A DNA stretch of 46,859 nt from Chloroflexota bacterium (GTDB lineage Bacteria > Chloroflexota > Anaerolineae > B4-G1 > SLSP01), in the NCBI GenBank assembly GCA_029555965.1, contig JAKQHY010000072.1:1-46859 (forward strand), in the 5' to 3' direction. Numbering within the stretch: the stretch's first letter is position 1; each line of letters opens with the position of its first letter. Positions 8,637 to 17,673 of this stretch are shown one piece after another. The notes under the pieces were generated by a model. It was not told the DNA's origin. It saw nothing but the letters and a program-made list of their open reading frames with translations, and made no database searches. The position numbers and the translations under genes are program-made.

Positions 8637-11147
8637 TTGGAAGAAGATATTGAGGTTATCGGTCAGGACACCGCCGGTCAGATCAAATCGGTAGACATCC
8701 AACACGAGATGCGCACGGCGTACCTTGATTATGCCATGAGCGTCATTGTGGCGCGGGCGCTGCCCGACGCGCGCGATGGGTTGAAGCCGGTGCAGCGACG
8801 GATTCTCTACGCGATGCACGACATGGGCATCCGCCCCAACACCCCGCACAAGAAATCCGCCCGCATCGTCGGTGAAGTGCTCGGCAAGTATCACCCGCAC
8901 GGCGACTCGGCGGTGTACGACGCGATGGCGCGGCTCGCGCAGGATTTTTCATTGCGCTATATGCTGGTGGATGGGCAAGGGAACTTCGGCTCGATAGACG
9001 GCGATTCCCCGGCGGCCATGCGGTATACGGAAGCGCGGCTCGCGCCGCTGGCGATGGAGATTCTGGCCGACATTGAGAAGGACACCGTGGATTGGGTGGA
9101 TAATTTCGACGGCAGCCTCCAGGAACCGACCGTGCTGCCGTCGCGCGTGCCGAACCTGCTGGTCAATGGCGCTTCCGGCATCGCGGTAGGCATGGCAACG
9201 AACATTCCGCCCCACAATTTAGGGGAAGTCACCAGCGCGTTGATACACATGCTGGATCAGTGGGATCGCCGAGACGACATCAGTGTTGAAGAACTGATGG
9301 AATACATCAAAGGGCCAGACTTCCCCACCGGCGGGCAAATCTTAGGGCACGAATCCATCATCAAAGCCTACGCCACCGGGCGCGGCAAGGCCGTCGTCCG
9401 CGCCACCGCCAACATTGAGGAGATGCGCGGCGGGCGTTTCCGCATCGTCATCACCGAGATCCCCTATCAACTCAACAAATCCAGTCTGCTGGAGAAGATT
9501 GCGCTGCTGGTGCGGGAAGGGAAATTGGATGAAATCAGCGACTTGCGCGACGAATCCGACAAGCAGGGCATGAGCATCATCGTCGAACTCAAACGCGGGG
9601 CGCAGCCGCAGAAGGCGCTCAATCAACTTTACAAACATACGCCGTTGCAATCCACCTTTGGGATTCAACTGCTGGCCCTGGTGGACGGCGTGCCGCGCAT
9701 CCTGCCGCTCAAACGGCTGCTGCAAATCTTCCTTGACTACCGCGTTGAGGTATTAATCCGCCGTAGCCAGTATGAGTTGAAAAAGGCCAAAGAGCGCGCC
9801 CACATCCTGGAGGGGCTGCTCATCGCGCTGGATCACCTGGACGCGATCATCCGCACCATCCGCGAATCGCCGGACGTAGAGACGGCGCGCGCGCGTTTGA
9901 TGACCGGGTTCGGCCTGAGCGAGGTGCAGGCGCAAGCCATTCTCGATATGCAACTGCGGCGGCTCACGGGGCTGGAACGGCACAAGATCGAAGAGGAATA
10001 CGCCGAACTGCTCAAGACGATTTCCTATCTGGAGGGGCTGTTAGCCTCGCCATTGCAACAACGGCAGGTCATCCGCGAAGATTTGCAGGAACTACACGAC
10101 CAGTACGCCGATCCACGCCGCACGCAAATTCGCCCCTTCGCCGATTCCACTTTCGACGAAGAAGATTTGGTGAAGAAAGAAGAAGTCCTGATTGTGATCA
10201 CGCAGCGCGGCTACATCAAGCGCACGCCCTGGACGGAATTCCGGGCGCAGCGGCGCGGTGGACGCGGCGTCATCGGCATGGCTACGGGCGAAGAGGACGA
10301 GATCAAAACGTTAATTTCGGCCAACAGCCACGATACGCTGCTGTTCTTCACCGACCGGGGCAAGGTCTATCAAGAGCGCGTCTACCAGATTCCCGACGCC
10401 GGACGCACGGCCAAAGGCTCCTTGATCGCCGGCATCCTGGCAATCGCAACCGAGGAGCGTGTGACCGCCGTTGTCGCCGTCGCCAGCTTTGAAGAGGCGA
10501 CCGAGTCCCCGCGCTACCTGATGATGGTCACGCGCATGGGGCGGGCCAAGCGGATGACGCTGAGCGAGTTAAGCGCCGTGCGGCCCAGCGGTGTGATCGC
10601 CATCACGCTGAATGACGACGATGAACTGGCCTGGGTGCGCCTGACGCAGGGAAACGACGATATTATGCTCGTCACGGAGCAAGGACAGGGGATTCGTTTC
10701 AACGAGCAGGATGTGCGGCCCATGGGCCGCACGGCTGCCGGTGTCACCGCGGTGCGTATAGACGAGGAGGATCTGGTGGCGGTGGCCGAAGTAGTGGAAC
10801 CCAACGGCGCGCTGTTCCTGGCAACGATCAAGGGATATGGGCGCTGCACCCATCTGACCGAATTCAACAGACAAGGGCGCGGCGGCAAGGGCGTGCGCGC
10901 GTACAACGTCTCTGATAAGACCGGCCCCGTGGTGGATGGTCGCGTAGTGCAGGATGCGGACGAGCTGACCCTCATCTCCGAGAACGGCATTGTCATCCGC
11001 ACCACCGTCGCCAAAATCCCCAAACTGGGGCGCACCACGCGCGGCGTGCAAATGATGGATTTGAAGGAAAACGACCGCCTCGCTTCGGTGGCGCGGTTAT
11101 TTAACAGCAATGGCGAGGAAGAGCAAGAAGAAATGAGAAATGAGTAA
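8637..11147 (+). CDS. gyrA: DNA gyrase subunit A
   Basis: The breakage-reunion subunit of gyrase introduces negative supercoils with GyrB. At 836 residues it has normal GyrA length. The catalytic tyrosine is in [10 protein letters not shown] (about Y130), the QRDR helix reads [14 protein letters not shown], and the C-terminal beta-pinwheel carries a GyrA box QRRGGRG at about 538-544, which separates it from ParC. The QRDR contains the usual wild-type-like Asp and Ser/Asp positions. The start is TTG at 8637, seven bases after GGGAGGAAC; no in-frame ATG fits better. gyrB is not in the window. The extreme C-terminus (EEMRNE) is encoded by ATGAG-rich repeat DNA that continues past the stop into the following gap. 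Confidence 0.97.
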   Translation: MEEDIEVIGQDTAGQIKSVDIQHEMRTAYLDYAMSVIVARALPDARDGLKPVQRRILYAMHDMGIRPNTPHKKSARIVGEVLGKYHPHGDSAVYDAMARLAQDFSLRYMLVDGQGNFGSIDGDSPAAMRYTEARLAPLAMEILADIEKDTVDWVDNFDGSLQEPTVLPSRVPNLLVNGASGIAVGMATNIPPHNLGEVTSALIHMLDQWDRRDDISVEELMEYIKGPDFPTGGQILGHESIIKAYATGRGKAVVRATANIEEMRGGRFRIVITEIPYQLNKSSLLEKIALLVREGKLDEISDLRDESDKQGMSIIVELKRGAQPQKALNQLYKHTPLQSTFGIQLLALVDGVPRILPLKRLLQIFLDYRVEVLIRRSQYELKKAKERAHILEGLLIALDHLDAIIRTIRESPDVETARARLMTGFGLSEVQAQAILDMQLRRLTGLERHKIEEEYAELLKTISYLEGLLASPLQQRQVIREDLQELHDQYADPRRTQIRPFADSTFDEEDLVKKEEVLIVITQRGYIKRTPWTEFRAQRRGGRGVIGMATGEEDEIKTLISANSHDTLLFFTDRGKVYQERVYQIPDAGRTAKGSLIAGILAIATEERVTAVVAVASFEEATESPRYLMMVTRMGRAKRMTLSELSAVRPSGVIAITLNDDDELAWVRLTQGNDDIMLVTEQGQGIRFNEQDVRPMGRTAAGVTAVRIDEEDLVAVAEVVEPNGALFLATIKGYGRCTHLTEFNRQGRGGKGVRAYNVSDKTGPVVDGRVVQDADELTLISENGIVIRTTVAKIPKLGRTTRGVQMMDLKENDRLASVARLFNSNGEEEQEEMRNE

Positions 11148-11159
11148 GAAGAGATGAGA

Positions 11160-11208
11160 AATGAGTGCTCTTCACTCATTACTCATTACTCATTACTCAT
11201 TACTCATT
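11160..11208. repeat. ACTCATT heptamer array after gyrA
   Basis: Five perfect ACTCATT units run from 11174 to 11208. AATGAGTG at 11160-11167 is inverted relative to them and can pair as a stem with 11173-11180. Degenerate AATGAGT/AATGAGA units continue back through the gyrA stop codon. The same heptamer, in another phase, appears at 153-180. Confidence 0.85.
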
Positions 11209-11233
11209 TCCCTCACCAACGGAGAACAGGGTT

Positions 11234-12616
11234 ATGCCAGACAAGATTCACGCCGGTTCAAATCAGTTGGTGGCGCTGTTGGCGGATGCGGAGCCGACGG
11301 CGCTGGCAGAGACGTTGACGGCATTTGCCAACGCCGACGGGGGGACGCTGTACGTTGGCGTAAACGAGGATGGCAGCCCCACCGATGCGACAGCGCCGGA
11401 AGACTTCGATGCTGCGATCCAGCAGGCGGAGCGGCTTTGCCGTCCGCCGATCCCGGTGAGTTGGGAACAGTTGGAAGTCGGCGGCGCGTTTGTGTTTGTG
11501 GGACGTGTGGCGCGGGCGGTGGGCCTGCACACGTTGGCGGATGGGCGAATTCTGGTGCGCGCGGGCGCGCTCAACCGGGTGATCAGTGGGGCGCAGGTGC
11601 AGCAGTTAGCCACGACCCGCACGACCGGCGAATACGAGGCCGAACCCCAGCCTGGCGCCACCCGCGAGGACTTCGATGCGGACATCCTGCGCGAGTTTGT
11701 CGAAGCCTGGAGCAAGCGTCAGGGTCGCCCGCATACCGGCGCGTTGGACGATATGCTGATTGAGTTGGGGTGGCTGACGCCGGGCAAGCAACCGACAGTG
11801 GCCGGCATTTTGCTCTTTTCCCGCAAGCCGCAGGTCTTCATCCCGCGCAGCGGCCTGACCTTCGTGCGTTTCGATGGCCCCCCTGGCGTGAACACAACGG
11901 AACGACGCGAGGAGGGCGAAGCCGTCTACGGGCGGCGCGTTGAGGTCGAAGGCCCGCTGGCGCACGTCATCCGGCGCACCTGGGACATCATCCAGGAGGA
12001 GATCCGGGTGGGCGCCGTGGTGAAGGGGTTGGAGCGCAAAGAGCAATGGCTCTATCCGCCAACGGCCATCCGCGAGGCGTTGGTCAATGCAGTGGCGCAT
12101 CGGGATTACCGAGTGCGCGGGCGCGCCATCGAGGTGCGGATGTTCCCAGATCGGTTGGAAATCTACAGTCCCGGCGGGCTGCCCGGCTTCATCACGCTAG
12201 ATAACATCGTGGAGGAACACTTCTCGCGCAATCCACGCATTGTCAACGGTCTCTACCAGTGGGGGTACATTGAGGAGCTGGGGCTGGGCGTGGATTTGAT
12301 GATCGAGGATATGGTCAATGCCGGGCACCCGCCGCCGGAGTTCCGCCCGACGGATCACTCCTTTACGGTGGTGTTCCAGAGCGTTCAGGAGCGCCGCCCC
12401 CTTATGCCGACGACCAGCGATCTGACGATGAACGAGCGGCAAGCGAAGGCTCTGTCGTTCATCCAGCAAAACGGCCGGCTCACCAACCGCGACTATCAGT
12501 TGCTCTGTCCGGACGTCAGCCCGGAGACGCTCCGCCTGGACATGGTGGACATGGTCGAGCGCGGAGTGCTGCTCAAGATTGGGCAGAAACGGGGAACGTA
12601 CTACATTATGAAGTAA
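11234..12616 (+). CDS. AlbA_2-domain / HATPase_c_4 regulator (Schlafen-like ATP-binding protein)
   Basis: 460 residues. The N-terminal third (about 12-125) matches the AlbA_2 domain (LTAFANADGGTLYVGVNEDG). The centre carries a GHKL-type ATP-binding fold: PPTAIREALVNAVAHRDY as the N-box and RLEIYSPGGLPG as a G-box. The C-terminus (about 395-460) is a winged-helix-like segment. Proteins of this COG2865 type are annotated as putative transcriptional regulators or ATP-dependent helicase-like proteins; the true activity is not established. The ATG at 11234 follows GGAGAAC. It lies downstream of gyrA across the heptamer array, possibly co-transcribed. It ends in a strong hairpin shared with the convergent carbamate kinase gene. 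Confidence 0.8.
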   Translation: MPDKIHAGSNQLVALLADAEPTALAETLTAFANADGGTLYVGVNEDGSPTDATAPEDFDAAIQQAERLCRPPIPVSWEQLEVGGAFVFVGRVARAVGLHTLADGRILVRAGALNRVISGAQVQQLATTRTTGEYEAEPQPGATREDFDADILREFVEAWSKRQGRPHTGALDDMLIELGWLTPGKQPTVAGILLFSRKPQVFIPRSGLTFVRFDGPPGVNTTERREEGEAVYGRRVEVEGPLAHVIRRTWDIIQEEIRVGAVVKGLERKEQWLYPPTAIREALVNAVAHRDYRVRGRAIEVRMFPDRLEIYSPGGLPGFITLDNIVEEHFSRNPRIVNGLYQWGYIEELGLGVDLMIEDMVNAGHPPPEFRPTDHSFTVVFQSVQERRPLMPTTSDLTMNERQAKALSFIQQNGRLTNRDYQLLCPDVSPETLRLDMVDMVERGVLLKIGQKRGTYYIMK

Positions 12617-12692
12617 AGATGTGGAGCAGACTGAAAGTCTGCCCCACATCTTTGTGTGTGTTTTGGGCGCGGCTTGCACGCCCAAAACACAC
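12615..12692. terminator. Tandem hairpins between convergent genes
   Basis: Hairpin 1 (12615-12653) is an 18-bp stem with one mismatch and a GAA loop. It starts inside the stop codon of the plus-strand gene. Hairpin 2 (12656-12692) has a perfect 14-bp stem, GTGTGTTTTGGGCG with its complement, and a 9-nt loop; it stands 7 bp before the arcC stop. Together they can end transcription from both sides. Confidence 0.75.
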
Positions 12693-12699
12693 CATTTTG

Positions 12700-13656
12700 T
12701 TACCCAGGAATAATCCGCGTGCCGGCTTCGCCGCGCAGGGCGGGGATGATGTGCGCCGGGTCGGTGATGATGGCCTCTTTGCCGCCGGCATCCATGTACC
12801 AGAGAATGGCCTCGATTTTGGGCGCCATGCTGCCCTTCGCAAAGTGACCTTCCGCGAGGTACTGCCGGGCTTCGGAGACGGTTATCACGTCCAGCGCCTG
12901 CTGATCGGGCTGTTTGTAGCGGAGGTACACTTTGTCCACCGCCGTCGAAATCAGGAAGAGGTCGGCCTTGATCTTCTGCGCCAACAACGACGAAGCATAA
13001 TCCTTGTCAATGACCGCCGCCGTGCCCAGGTAGTTGCCGTTTTCGTCCTCAATGACGGGGATGCCGCCGCCGCCGACGGTGATCGCGCAGATGCCGTTGT
13101 CCAGCAGCGTTTGGACGACGTCTAGCTCGATGATCTGCTTGGGCAGCGGCGAGGCAATCACGCGCCGCCAACCGCGCCCGGCGTCTTCCACGACGCTCCA
13201 CTTTTCTTCGGACACGCGCCGTTGAGCTTCGGGTTCATCCATAAAGCCGCCGATGGGCTTGGTGGGGTGCTGGAAGGCCGGATCGTTGCGGTCTACCAGG
13301 ACTTGGGTGATCACGGTCGCCACACTCTTCTTGATTTTGCGATGGTAGAATTCGTTGTTTAAGTTCTGCTGAAGCGCGTAGCCGATGGCGCCCTGCGAAT
13401 CCGCGCCGCAGGCGTCTATGGGCACCTCATGCATCCCATCCACCTTGTGCGCGATCTCCGAACGCCGCAGGATGAAGCCGACTTGCGGCCCATTCCCGTG
13501 CCCAATGGCGACATCCCAGCCCAGTTCGATCATGTCGGCAATGTGATGGCAGGTTTCCTGCGCCGCCAGGTATTGATCCTCAACAGATTGATGCTGCTTG
13601 TCCTTGATCAGGGAATTGCCCCCAATGGCAATCACAGCCCACTTTCGGTCGGTCAT
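12700..13656 (-). CDS. arcC: Carbamate kinase
   Basis: Transfers phosphate between carbamoyl phosphate and ADP, giving ATP, ammonia and CO2 in the catabolic direction. The 318-residue protein has the amino-acid-kinase fold: AIGGNSLI at the N-terminus, GHGNGPQVG, a VGGGGIPV loop, DKDYASSLLA and a C-terminal GSMAPKIEA. AAAGGAGC precedes the ATG at 13656. It is the last gene of a minus-strand run that also contains two carbamoyltransferase genes and a YgeY-like hydrolase, which points to catabolic ATP production from a carbamoylated substrate, as with E. coli yqeA, rather than pyrimidine or arginine synthesis. Two membrane proteins lie between it and the transferases. Confidence 0.95.
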   Translation of the reverse strand: MTDRKWAVIAIGGNSLIKDKQHQSVEDQYLAAQETCHHIADMIELGWDVAIGHGNGPQVGFILRRSEIAHKVDGMHEVPIDACGADSQGAIGYALQQNLNNEFYHRKIKKSVATVITQVLVDRNDPAFQHPTKPIGGFMDEPEAQRRVSEEKWSVVEDAGRGWRRVIASPLPKQIIELDVVQTLLDNGICAITVGGGGIPVIEDENGNYLGTAAVIDKDYASSLLAQKIKADLFLISTAVDKVYLRYKQPDQQALDVITVSEARQYLAEGHFAKGSMAPKIEAILWYMDAGGKEAIITDPAHIIPALRGEAGTRIIPG

Positions 13657-13680
13657 AGTTTGCTCCTTTTGTGAATAGCG

Positions 13681-13722
13681 AATTGCGAATTGCGAATTAC
13701 GGATTACGGATTTCCGATTTCC
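13681..13722. repeat. Heptamer array containing the stop codon of the TPR gene
   Basis: Six in-phase heptamers: AATTGCG twice, AATTACG, GATTACG, GATTTCC twice. The TAA stop of the minus-strand TPR gene (13704-13706) and its last codons (IGNP) lie inside the array, which ends shortly before the arcC ribosome-binding site. Confidence 0.85.
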
Positions 13723-16700
13723 TCTAATATTTCTTCTGCGTCCTGCTGTAAAGCGGTGTCGCCGGATTCTTTGGCCAGGGCAACGGCTTGCTCAAAGGCG
13801 TCGCGGGCCTGGTCAAGCTGGTCTTTCTGGTAATAGGCCCAGCCCAGGTTATAGATGTACAGAGCTTCTTCCGGGTCTAGCTCGAAAGCCTGTTGGTATT
13901 TCTCGGCGGCGGCGGCGTACTCTGCTTGCTCGTAGAGGGCGTCGCCCCAGAGGTTGTAATCCCTGGCGCGGTCGGGGATTAACTCGACGGCTTGCTGGGC
14001 GGCGGCGATGGCTTCGTCGTAATCCCCCAACGCATAGTAGGTATCCCCCAGATCGGAGAAATACGGGGCAAAGACGGGATCTATATCGGCAGCCTGGCGG
14101 TATTTCTCCAGCGCCTCGGCGTACTTTTCCTGAGCGTAGAGCGTGTCGCCCCAGCGGTTGTAGTACCAATCGTTGTCCGGCGCCAGAGCCACGGCCTGCG
14201 CAAAAGCGATTTCGGCGCGGTCGTAGATGCCGGCTTTTTCATAAGCGCCGCCCAGATTGGAGTGATAGACGGCCATGCCGGGCAAGAGGTCAATGGCCTG
14301 CTGGTATTTCCCGGCGGCTTCCTCATAACGCCTCTGGTCGTAAAGTGCGTTTCCCCATCGGTTAAAGACATAGCCCGGTGAATCGGGAACGGCCGCCCGG
14401 TATTGCTTCAGCGCCGCTTCATCATCCCCCATTTCGTAGTAGAGGTCGCCCAACTCGCAGCGGTAGTCATACTCGGTCGGGCGCAGTTCGACGGCCATGC
14501 GCAGCTTGTCGGCGGCTTCGTCGTTGCTGGACAGCTCGCGCAGCGCCAGGCCCCATTGGTAGTAGCAGGGGGCGCACTCCGGGTCCAGGTCAACCGCGTG
14601 CGCGAATGCGACGGTGGCGCTGCCGTAATCTTCGTCAAACAGGTAAGACTCACCCAGATTGCGATAATATGCCGATTCCTCCGGTAGCGCACCGGCCTGC
14701 GCCTGATATGAGGTTGCGTCCAAAACGACAAATTCCGTCGCGTGAAGCAGCGCCTCAGTGTCATCCAGAAGCAATTCCAGGCGATAGTCGCCGGCAGGTG
14801 GCTCGCGCAAGAAGAAGCTGTACGTCCCCCAACCGCTCAATGGGTTTGTGACAAGTTCCTCGTACAACTCTTCGTCCCGATACCAACGTCCGACGATGAT
14901 GGCGTCCGACAGGCCGCTATAAGCAAACTGCCCATGCAACTCGGCGACACCCGCCGGGAAGACCTCGTGAGGCGCGGATGGCTCGGTGTTGCTGTTAAAG
15001 GCCGTGGCTATGACCGGCGCGCCGACGATGAATGTGTCGGCCTCCGGGATGGTGAACTGCCCGCTTTGGAGCAGCCGCCCGTTGACGTAGTATTCCACCG
15101 TATAGACGCCGGGCCGCATCCCCCGCCGCCCCGGCCAGGGAGACGCGACGACGTGTTGCAGCGTTCCTGCCGACTCCCCTTCCCACACCATATCCATCGC
15201 CATTGTCGGCAACTGCTCAAGCTCGCCGGGTTCGTCCGACCATTCGCGCGTGACGCGGCGCGAGAGGGTTGCGCCCTGCGGCAACGCCTCAAAAGGCAGT
15301 TCGATGACCAGCGACATCAACCCGCGCGCGAAAGTCGTCTCTGTGCCGAGCAGCTTGCCGTCGTAGCTGGCGTACTGCCCAAAGCGCAGGGGCAGCAGCG
15401 CGGCTTCGGCGGACGGCATCCTGGGCGCGCCGCTGGCCTCGATGGCGACGATCCCTTCTTTGATGCGCTGATGCGCCGCCTCGGCGTCGGCGCGAAGCCG
15501 GGCGCGGTCGGCCACGTTGTCCAGATGCGGTTCCTGGGAAAACCCGGTCTGCCCGTCCGCCGCAGCGATGAGCCGTTCCAGATCGTCCACCGTTTCCAGC
15601 AGATAGACGTGACTCCAGGAAGCCGGGAGTTCGGATTGCGGGTCGGCGGCAATCGCCAGGCCGCGCTCGTATTCCTGCATGGCGGCGGCGGTATCGCCCT
15701 GGGCCAGCAGCGCGGTGGCAATGTTCATCACGATGGGCGTCAGGCCGGGATCCAACACCTCGGCGGCGCGACTGGCTTCGACGGAGGCCGGGTAATCGCC
15801 GAGCAAGTACAACACCCAGCCCAGTTCCCAATAGATGTCCTTGCCGGCGCGGCCGTTTTCCAGAGCCTTGCGGTTGTAATCGGCGGCGGCGGCGTAATCT
15901 CCCAGTTCCAGGGCCACAGCCGCGCGCCTGGCGTAGGCGTTCCCATACTCAGGGTAAAACCGGAGCGCCTCATCAAAAGCGGCAGCGGCTTCCTGGTAAT
16001 CTTCCTCGCTGGCGGCCTGGTAGTAAAGACCTTGACCGCGCGCATACTCGGCGATGGCGTCCAGGGGAATGGTAGGTACACGGCCAATCGTCAGGATGCC
16101 CGTCCACAGCACACACACCACCACCAGGAAAGACCCGGCCAGCGCGAAGAGGTAGCGCACCACGCCTGAGATGGTCGTCGAAAGGCCGTAGAGGAACAAC
16201 GCCACGGCCAGCACCGTCAGGACGGTGACGTAGCCATCCCCTTTGTTCCCCCAGGCGTTGGCGGTTTTGATGGTGAACGCGCGCTGCTCCAACAAAACCG
16301 TGGTGGTAATCAGGTTGGTGTCCACGTGGTACGAGTAAGTATCGGCGTATTGCGTGTCGGTGTTGAAATAGGGCAAAGTCTCATCCAACAGCGGGGTCAG
16401 CGGGACAACCATCTCGGCAACTTCGGCGGAACGCTCGGCCAACGCTTCCTGGTCAGCTTCGAGCGCTTCGAGCCGCCGCCAGTCCCACTCGTTCCAGGTG
16501 GTGTAGAGGTCGAAGTCGTAGCTCTCGCGCTGGCGGCTGGTCATGTCGTGGCCCATCGCTTCCATCGAGAGCGCCTGGCTCTGCCGGTTGTAGGCGGATT
16601 CGCGGCTGTCGGCCCAAGTCTGCAAAAAGGCCAACAGCGCCGCCCACACCGTCACCAGCGCAATGGTGACGATGATAATTTGCTCAAAGTATTCTACCAT

Positions 16701-16847
16701 CCATTGGATGGGAGGCAGGCTCTTGAACCACGCTACGGCGGGCCGCAGGCTAAAACCGCGCCGGGCGCGCGCCGGCGGTGAAGTTGGGGGCGGCGGCGGG
16801 GTTGACGTCGGAGGCGGCGGCGTTGGCATTGGGTTTGTGTCAGTCAT
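13704..16847 (-). CDS. Membrane-anchored TPR protein
   Basis: 1047 residues. The N-terminus is Pro/Thr-rich (about 8-26), followed by a transmembrane helix (about 56-75), an extracytoplasmic stretch of about 125 residues, and two more helices (about 205-222 and 230-252). TPR units occupy about 260-400, with a beta-rich section at about 480-700 and a second long TPR array at about 715-1040 (repeats of the type YNRWGDxLYxQxxYxEAxEKYxxA). The TPRs probably scaffold protein-protein contacts at the membrane. AAAGGAGG lies 7 bp before the ATG. The zinc-ribbon gene ends 12 bp upstream, and its three-helix module looks homologous to this one. The role is unknown; the setting in a carbamoyl-metabolism run gives no clear clue. 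Confidence 0.82.
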   Translation of the reverse strand: MTDTNPMPTPPPPTSTPPPPPTSPPARARRGFSLRPAVAWFKSLPPIQWMVEYFEQIIIVTIALVTVWAALLAFLQTWADSRESAYNRQSQALSMEAMGHDMTSRQRESYDFDLYTTWNEWDWRRLEALEADQEALAERSAEVAEMVVPLTPLLDETLPYFNTDTQYADTYSYHVDTNLITTTVLLEQRAFTIKTANAWGNKGDGYVTVLTVLAVALFLYGLSTTISGVVRYLFALAGSFLVVVCVLWTGILTIGRVPTIPLDAIAEYARGQGLYYQAASEEDYQEAAAAFDEALRFYPEYGNAYARRAAVALELGDYAAAADYNRKALENGRAGKDIYWELGWVLYLLGDYPASVEASRAAEVLDPGLTPIVMNIATALLAQGDTAAAMQEYERGLAIAADPQSELPASWSHVYLLETVDDLERLIAAADGQTGFSQEPHLDNVADRARLRADAEAAHQRIKEGIVAIEASGAPRMPSAEAALLPLRFGQYASYDGKLLGTETTFARGLMSLVIELPFEALPQGATLSRRVTREWSDEPGELEQLPTMAMDMVWEGESAGTLQHVVASPWPGRRGMRPGVYTVEYYVNGRLLQSGQFTIPEADTFIVGAPVIATAFNSNTEPSAPHEVFPAGVAELHGQFAYSGLSDAIIVGRWYRDEELYEELVTNPLSGWGTYSFFLREPPAGDYRLELLLDDTEALLHATEFVVLDATSYQAQAGALPEESAYYRNLGESYLFDEDYGSATVAFAHAVDLDPECAPCYYQWGLALRELSSNDEAADKLRMAVELRPTEYDYRCELGDLYYEMGDDEAALKQYRAAVPDSPGYVFNRWGNALYDQRRYEEAAGKYQQAIDLLPGMAVYHSNLGGAYEKAGIYDRAEIAFAQAVALAPDNDWYYNRWGDTLYAQEKYAEALEKYRQAADIDPVFAPYFSDLGDTYYALGDYDEAIAAAQQAVELIPDRARDYNLWGDALYEQAEYAAAAEKYQQAFELDPEEALYIYNLGWAYYQKDQLDQARDAFEQAVALAKESGDTALQQDAEEILEEIGNP

Positions 16848-16859
16848 CGCACACCTCCT

Positions 16860-17597
16860 TTAGAGCACCCACTCGATAACCGGCCAAAGGACGCCGAACA
16901 AGGCAAAGACGCCGCTGCCCAGGATGACGAAAAGATATTTGACGGGATGCGTCACCACTTCGGCCAGGGTGTAGAAGAGCAGACTGGTGCTGAGGAACAG
17001 CGCCAGCGCGGTCAGGCGTTGCGTCTTGAGGCGCAGGCCATCGGCCTCGGCAAAGTAGCGTCCCTGTGGGTCGAAGTCGGCGGTCAGGGCCAGGCCGGCC
17101 ATATCAATATCCTGGGCGGCCTGGCCGTCGTAGCTGCCGTCGGCGCGAATGTATTCCGGGCGGAGCGTCACCTGATCGAGGTATTCCTCGGCCACAAACG
17201 TCTCCGTCCAGCCCTCATCCCAGAGACGGGTGCGATTGGGGTCTTTGTCAGGGTAGAGGTCGCGTTCCCGCGCCAAGCCGTTGCTAAGCGCGTCGTGGAT
17301 GCGGACTTTGAGGTAGGTGCGCAGATTGCGGTACATATCCGCCTCCGTGCCGACGCGCGCCTGGTGCCAACTGACCAGGCTGACGATCCCCTGCACGTCG
17401 TCGTCGGAGGCGACGCTGTCCAGAAACGCAATCCGCCAGGCCAGCAGCGCGCCCGCCAACGACACCACGGCGATGAGGATGGCGACGAAGGTTTTGAAGC
17501 GATCATCTTTCTTCTCCAGCGCGACGCCACACTGATTACAGAACTTCGCATCAGGAGCATTTTCCGCGCTGCAATCGGAGCAAATCAATCCGGCCAT
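16860..17597 (-). CDS. Zinc-ribbon membrane protein
   Basis: 245 residues. An N-terminal zinc ribbon with C6-x2-C9 and C20-x2-C23 (ICSDC and FCNQCG) is followed by a transmembrane helix (about 36-55), an outside segment of about 135 residues rich in acidic and Tyr residues, and two further helices (about 194-212 and 219-242). The ATG at 17597 has TGAGGTGG just upstream; an alternative TTG four codons earlier overlaps that site and is less likely. The membrane module parallels the one in the downstream TPR protein (shared xxKYLFxxxGS and VLW positions). The two genes are probably co-expressed and may form a complex. Function unknown. Confidence 0.72.
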   Translation of the reverse strand: MAGLICSDCSAENAPDAKFCNQCGVALEKKDDRFKTFVAILIAVVSLAGALLAWRIAFLDSVASDDDVQGIVSLVSWHQARVGTEADMYRNLRTYLKVRIHDALSNGLARERDLYPDKDPNRTRLWDEGWTETFVAEEYLDQVTLRPEYIRADGSYDGQAAQDIDMAGLALTADFDPQGRYFAEADGLRLKTQRLTALALFLSTSLLFYTLAEVVTHPVKYLFVILGSGVFALFGVLWPVIEWVL

Positions 17598-17622
17598 ATC
17601 CCACCTCAAAAAAATCTCTTTA

Positions 17623-17665
17623 TTTTATATTTTGCGCGCCGCTTCGCGGCGCGCAAAATATAAAA
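17623..17665. terminator. 20-bp perfect palindrome, TTC loop
   Basis: The arms at 17623-17642 and 17646-17665 (TTTTATATTTTGCGCGCCGC and its complement) surround a 3-nt TTC loop. The hairpin lies 8 bp after the YgeW-like stop on the minus strand and directly before the zinc-ribbon ribosome-binding site. The T-rich outer arm could allow termination, or the stem could act as an mRNA processing or stability element. Confidence 0.7.
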
Positions 17666-17673
17666 GAGTCTTC

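Noticed and set aside
14742-16169. 475-codon plus-strand frame opposite the TPR gene
   Set aside because: The minus frame shows regular TPR spacing and a proper start; the plus frame is a shadow.
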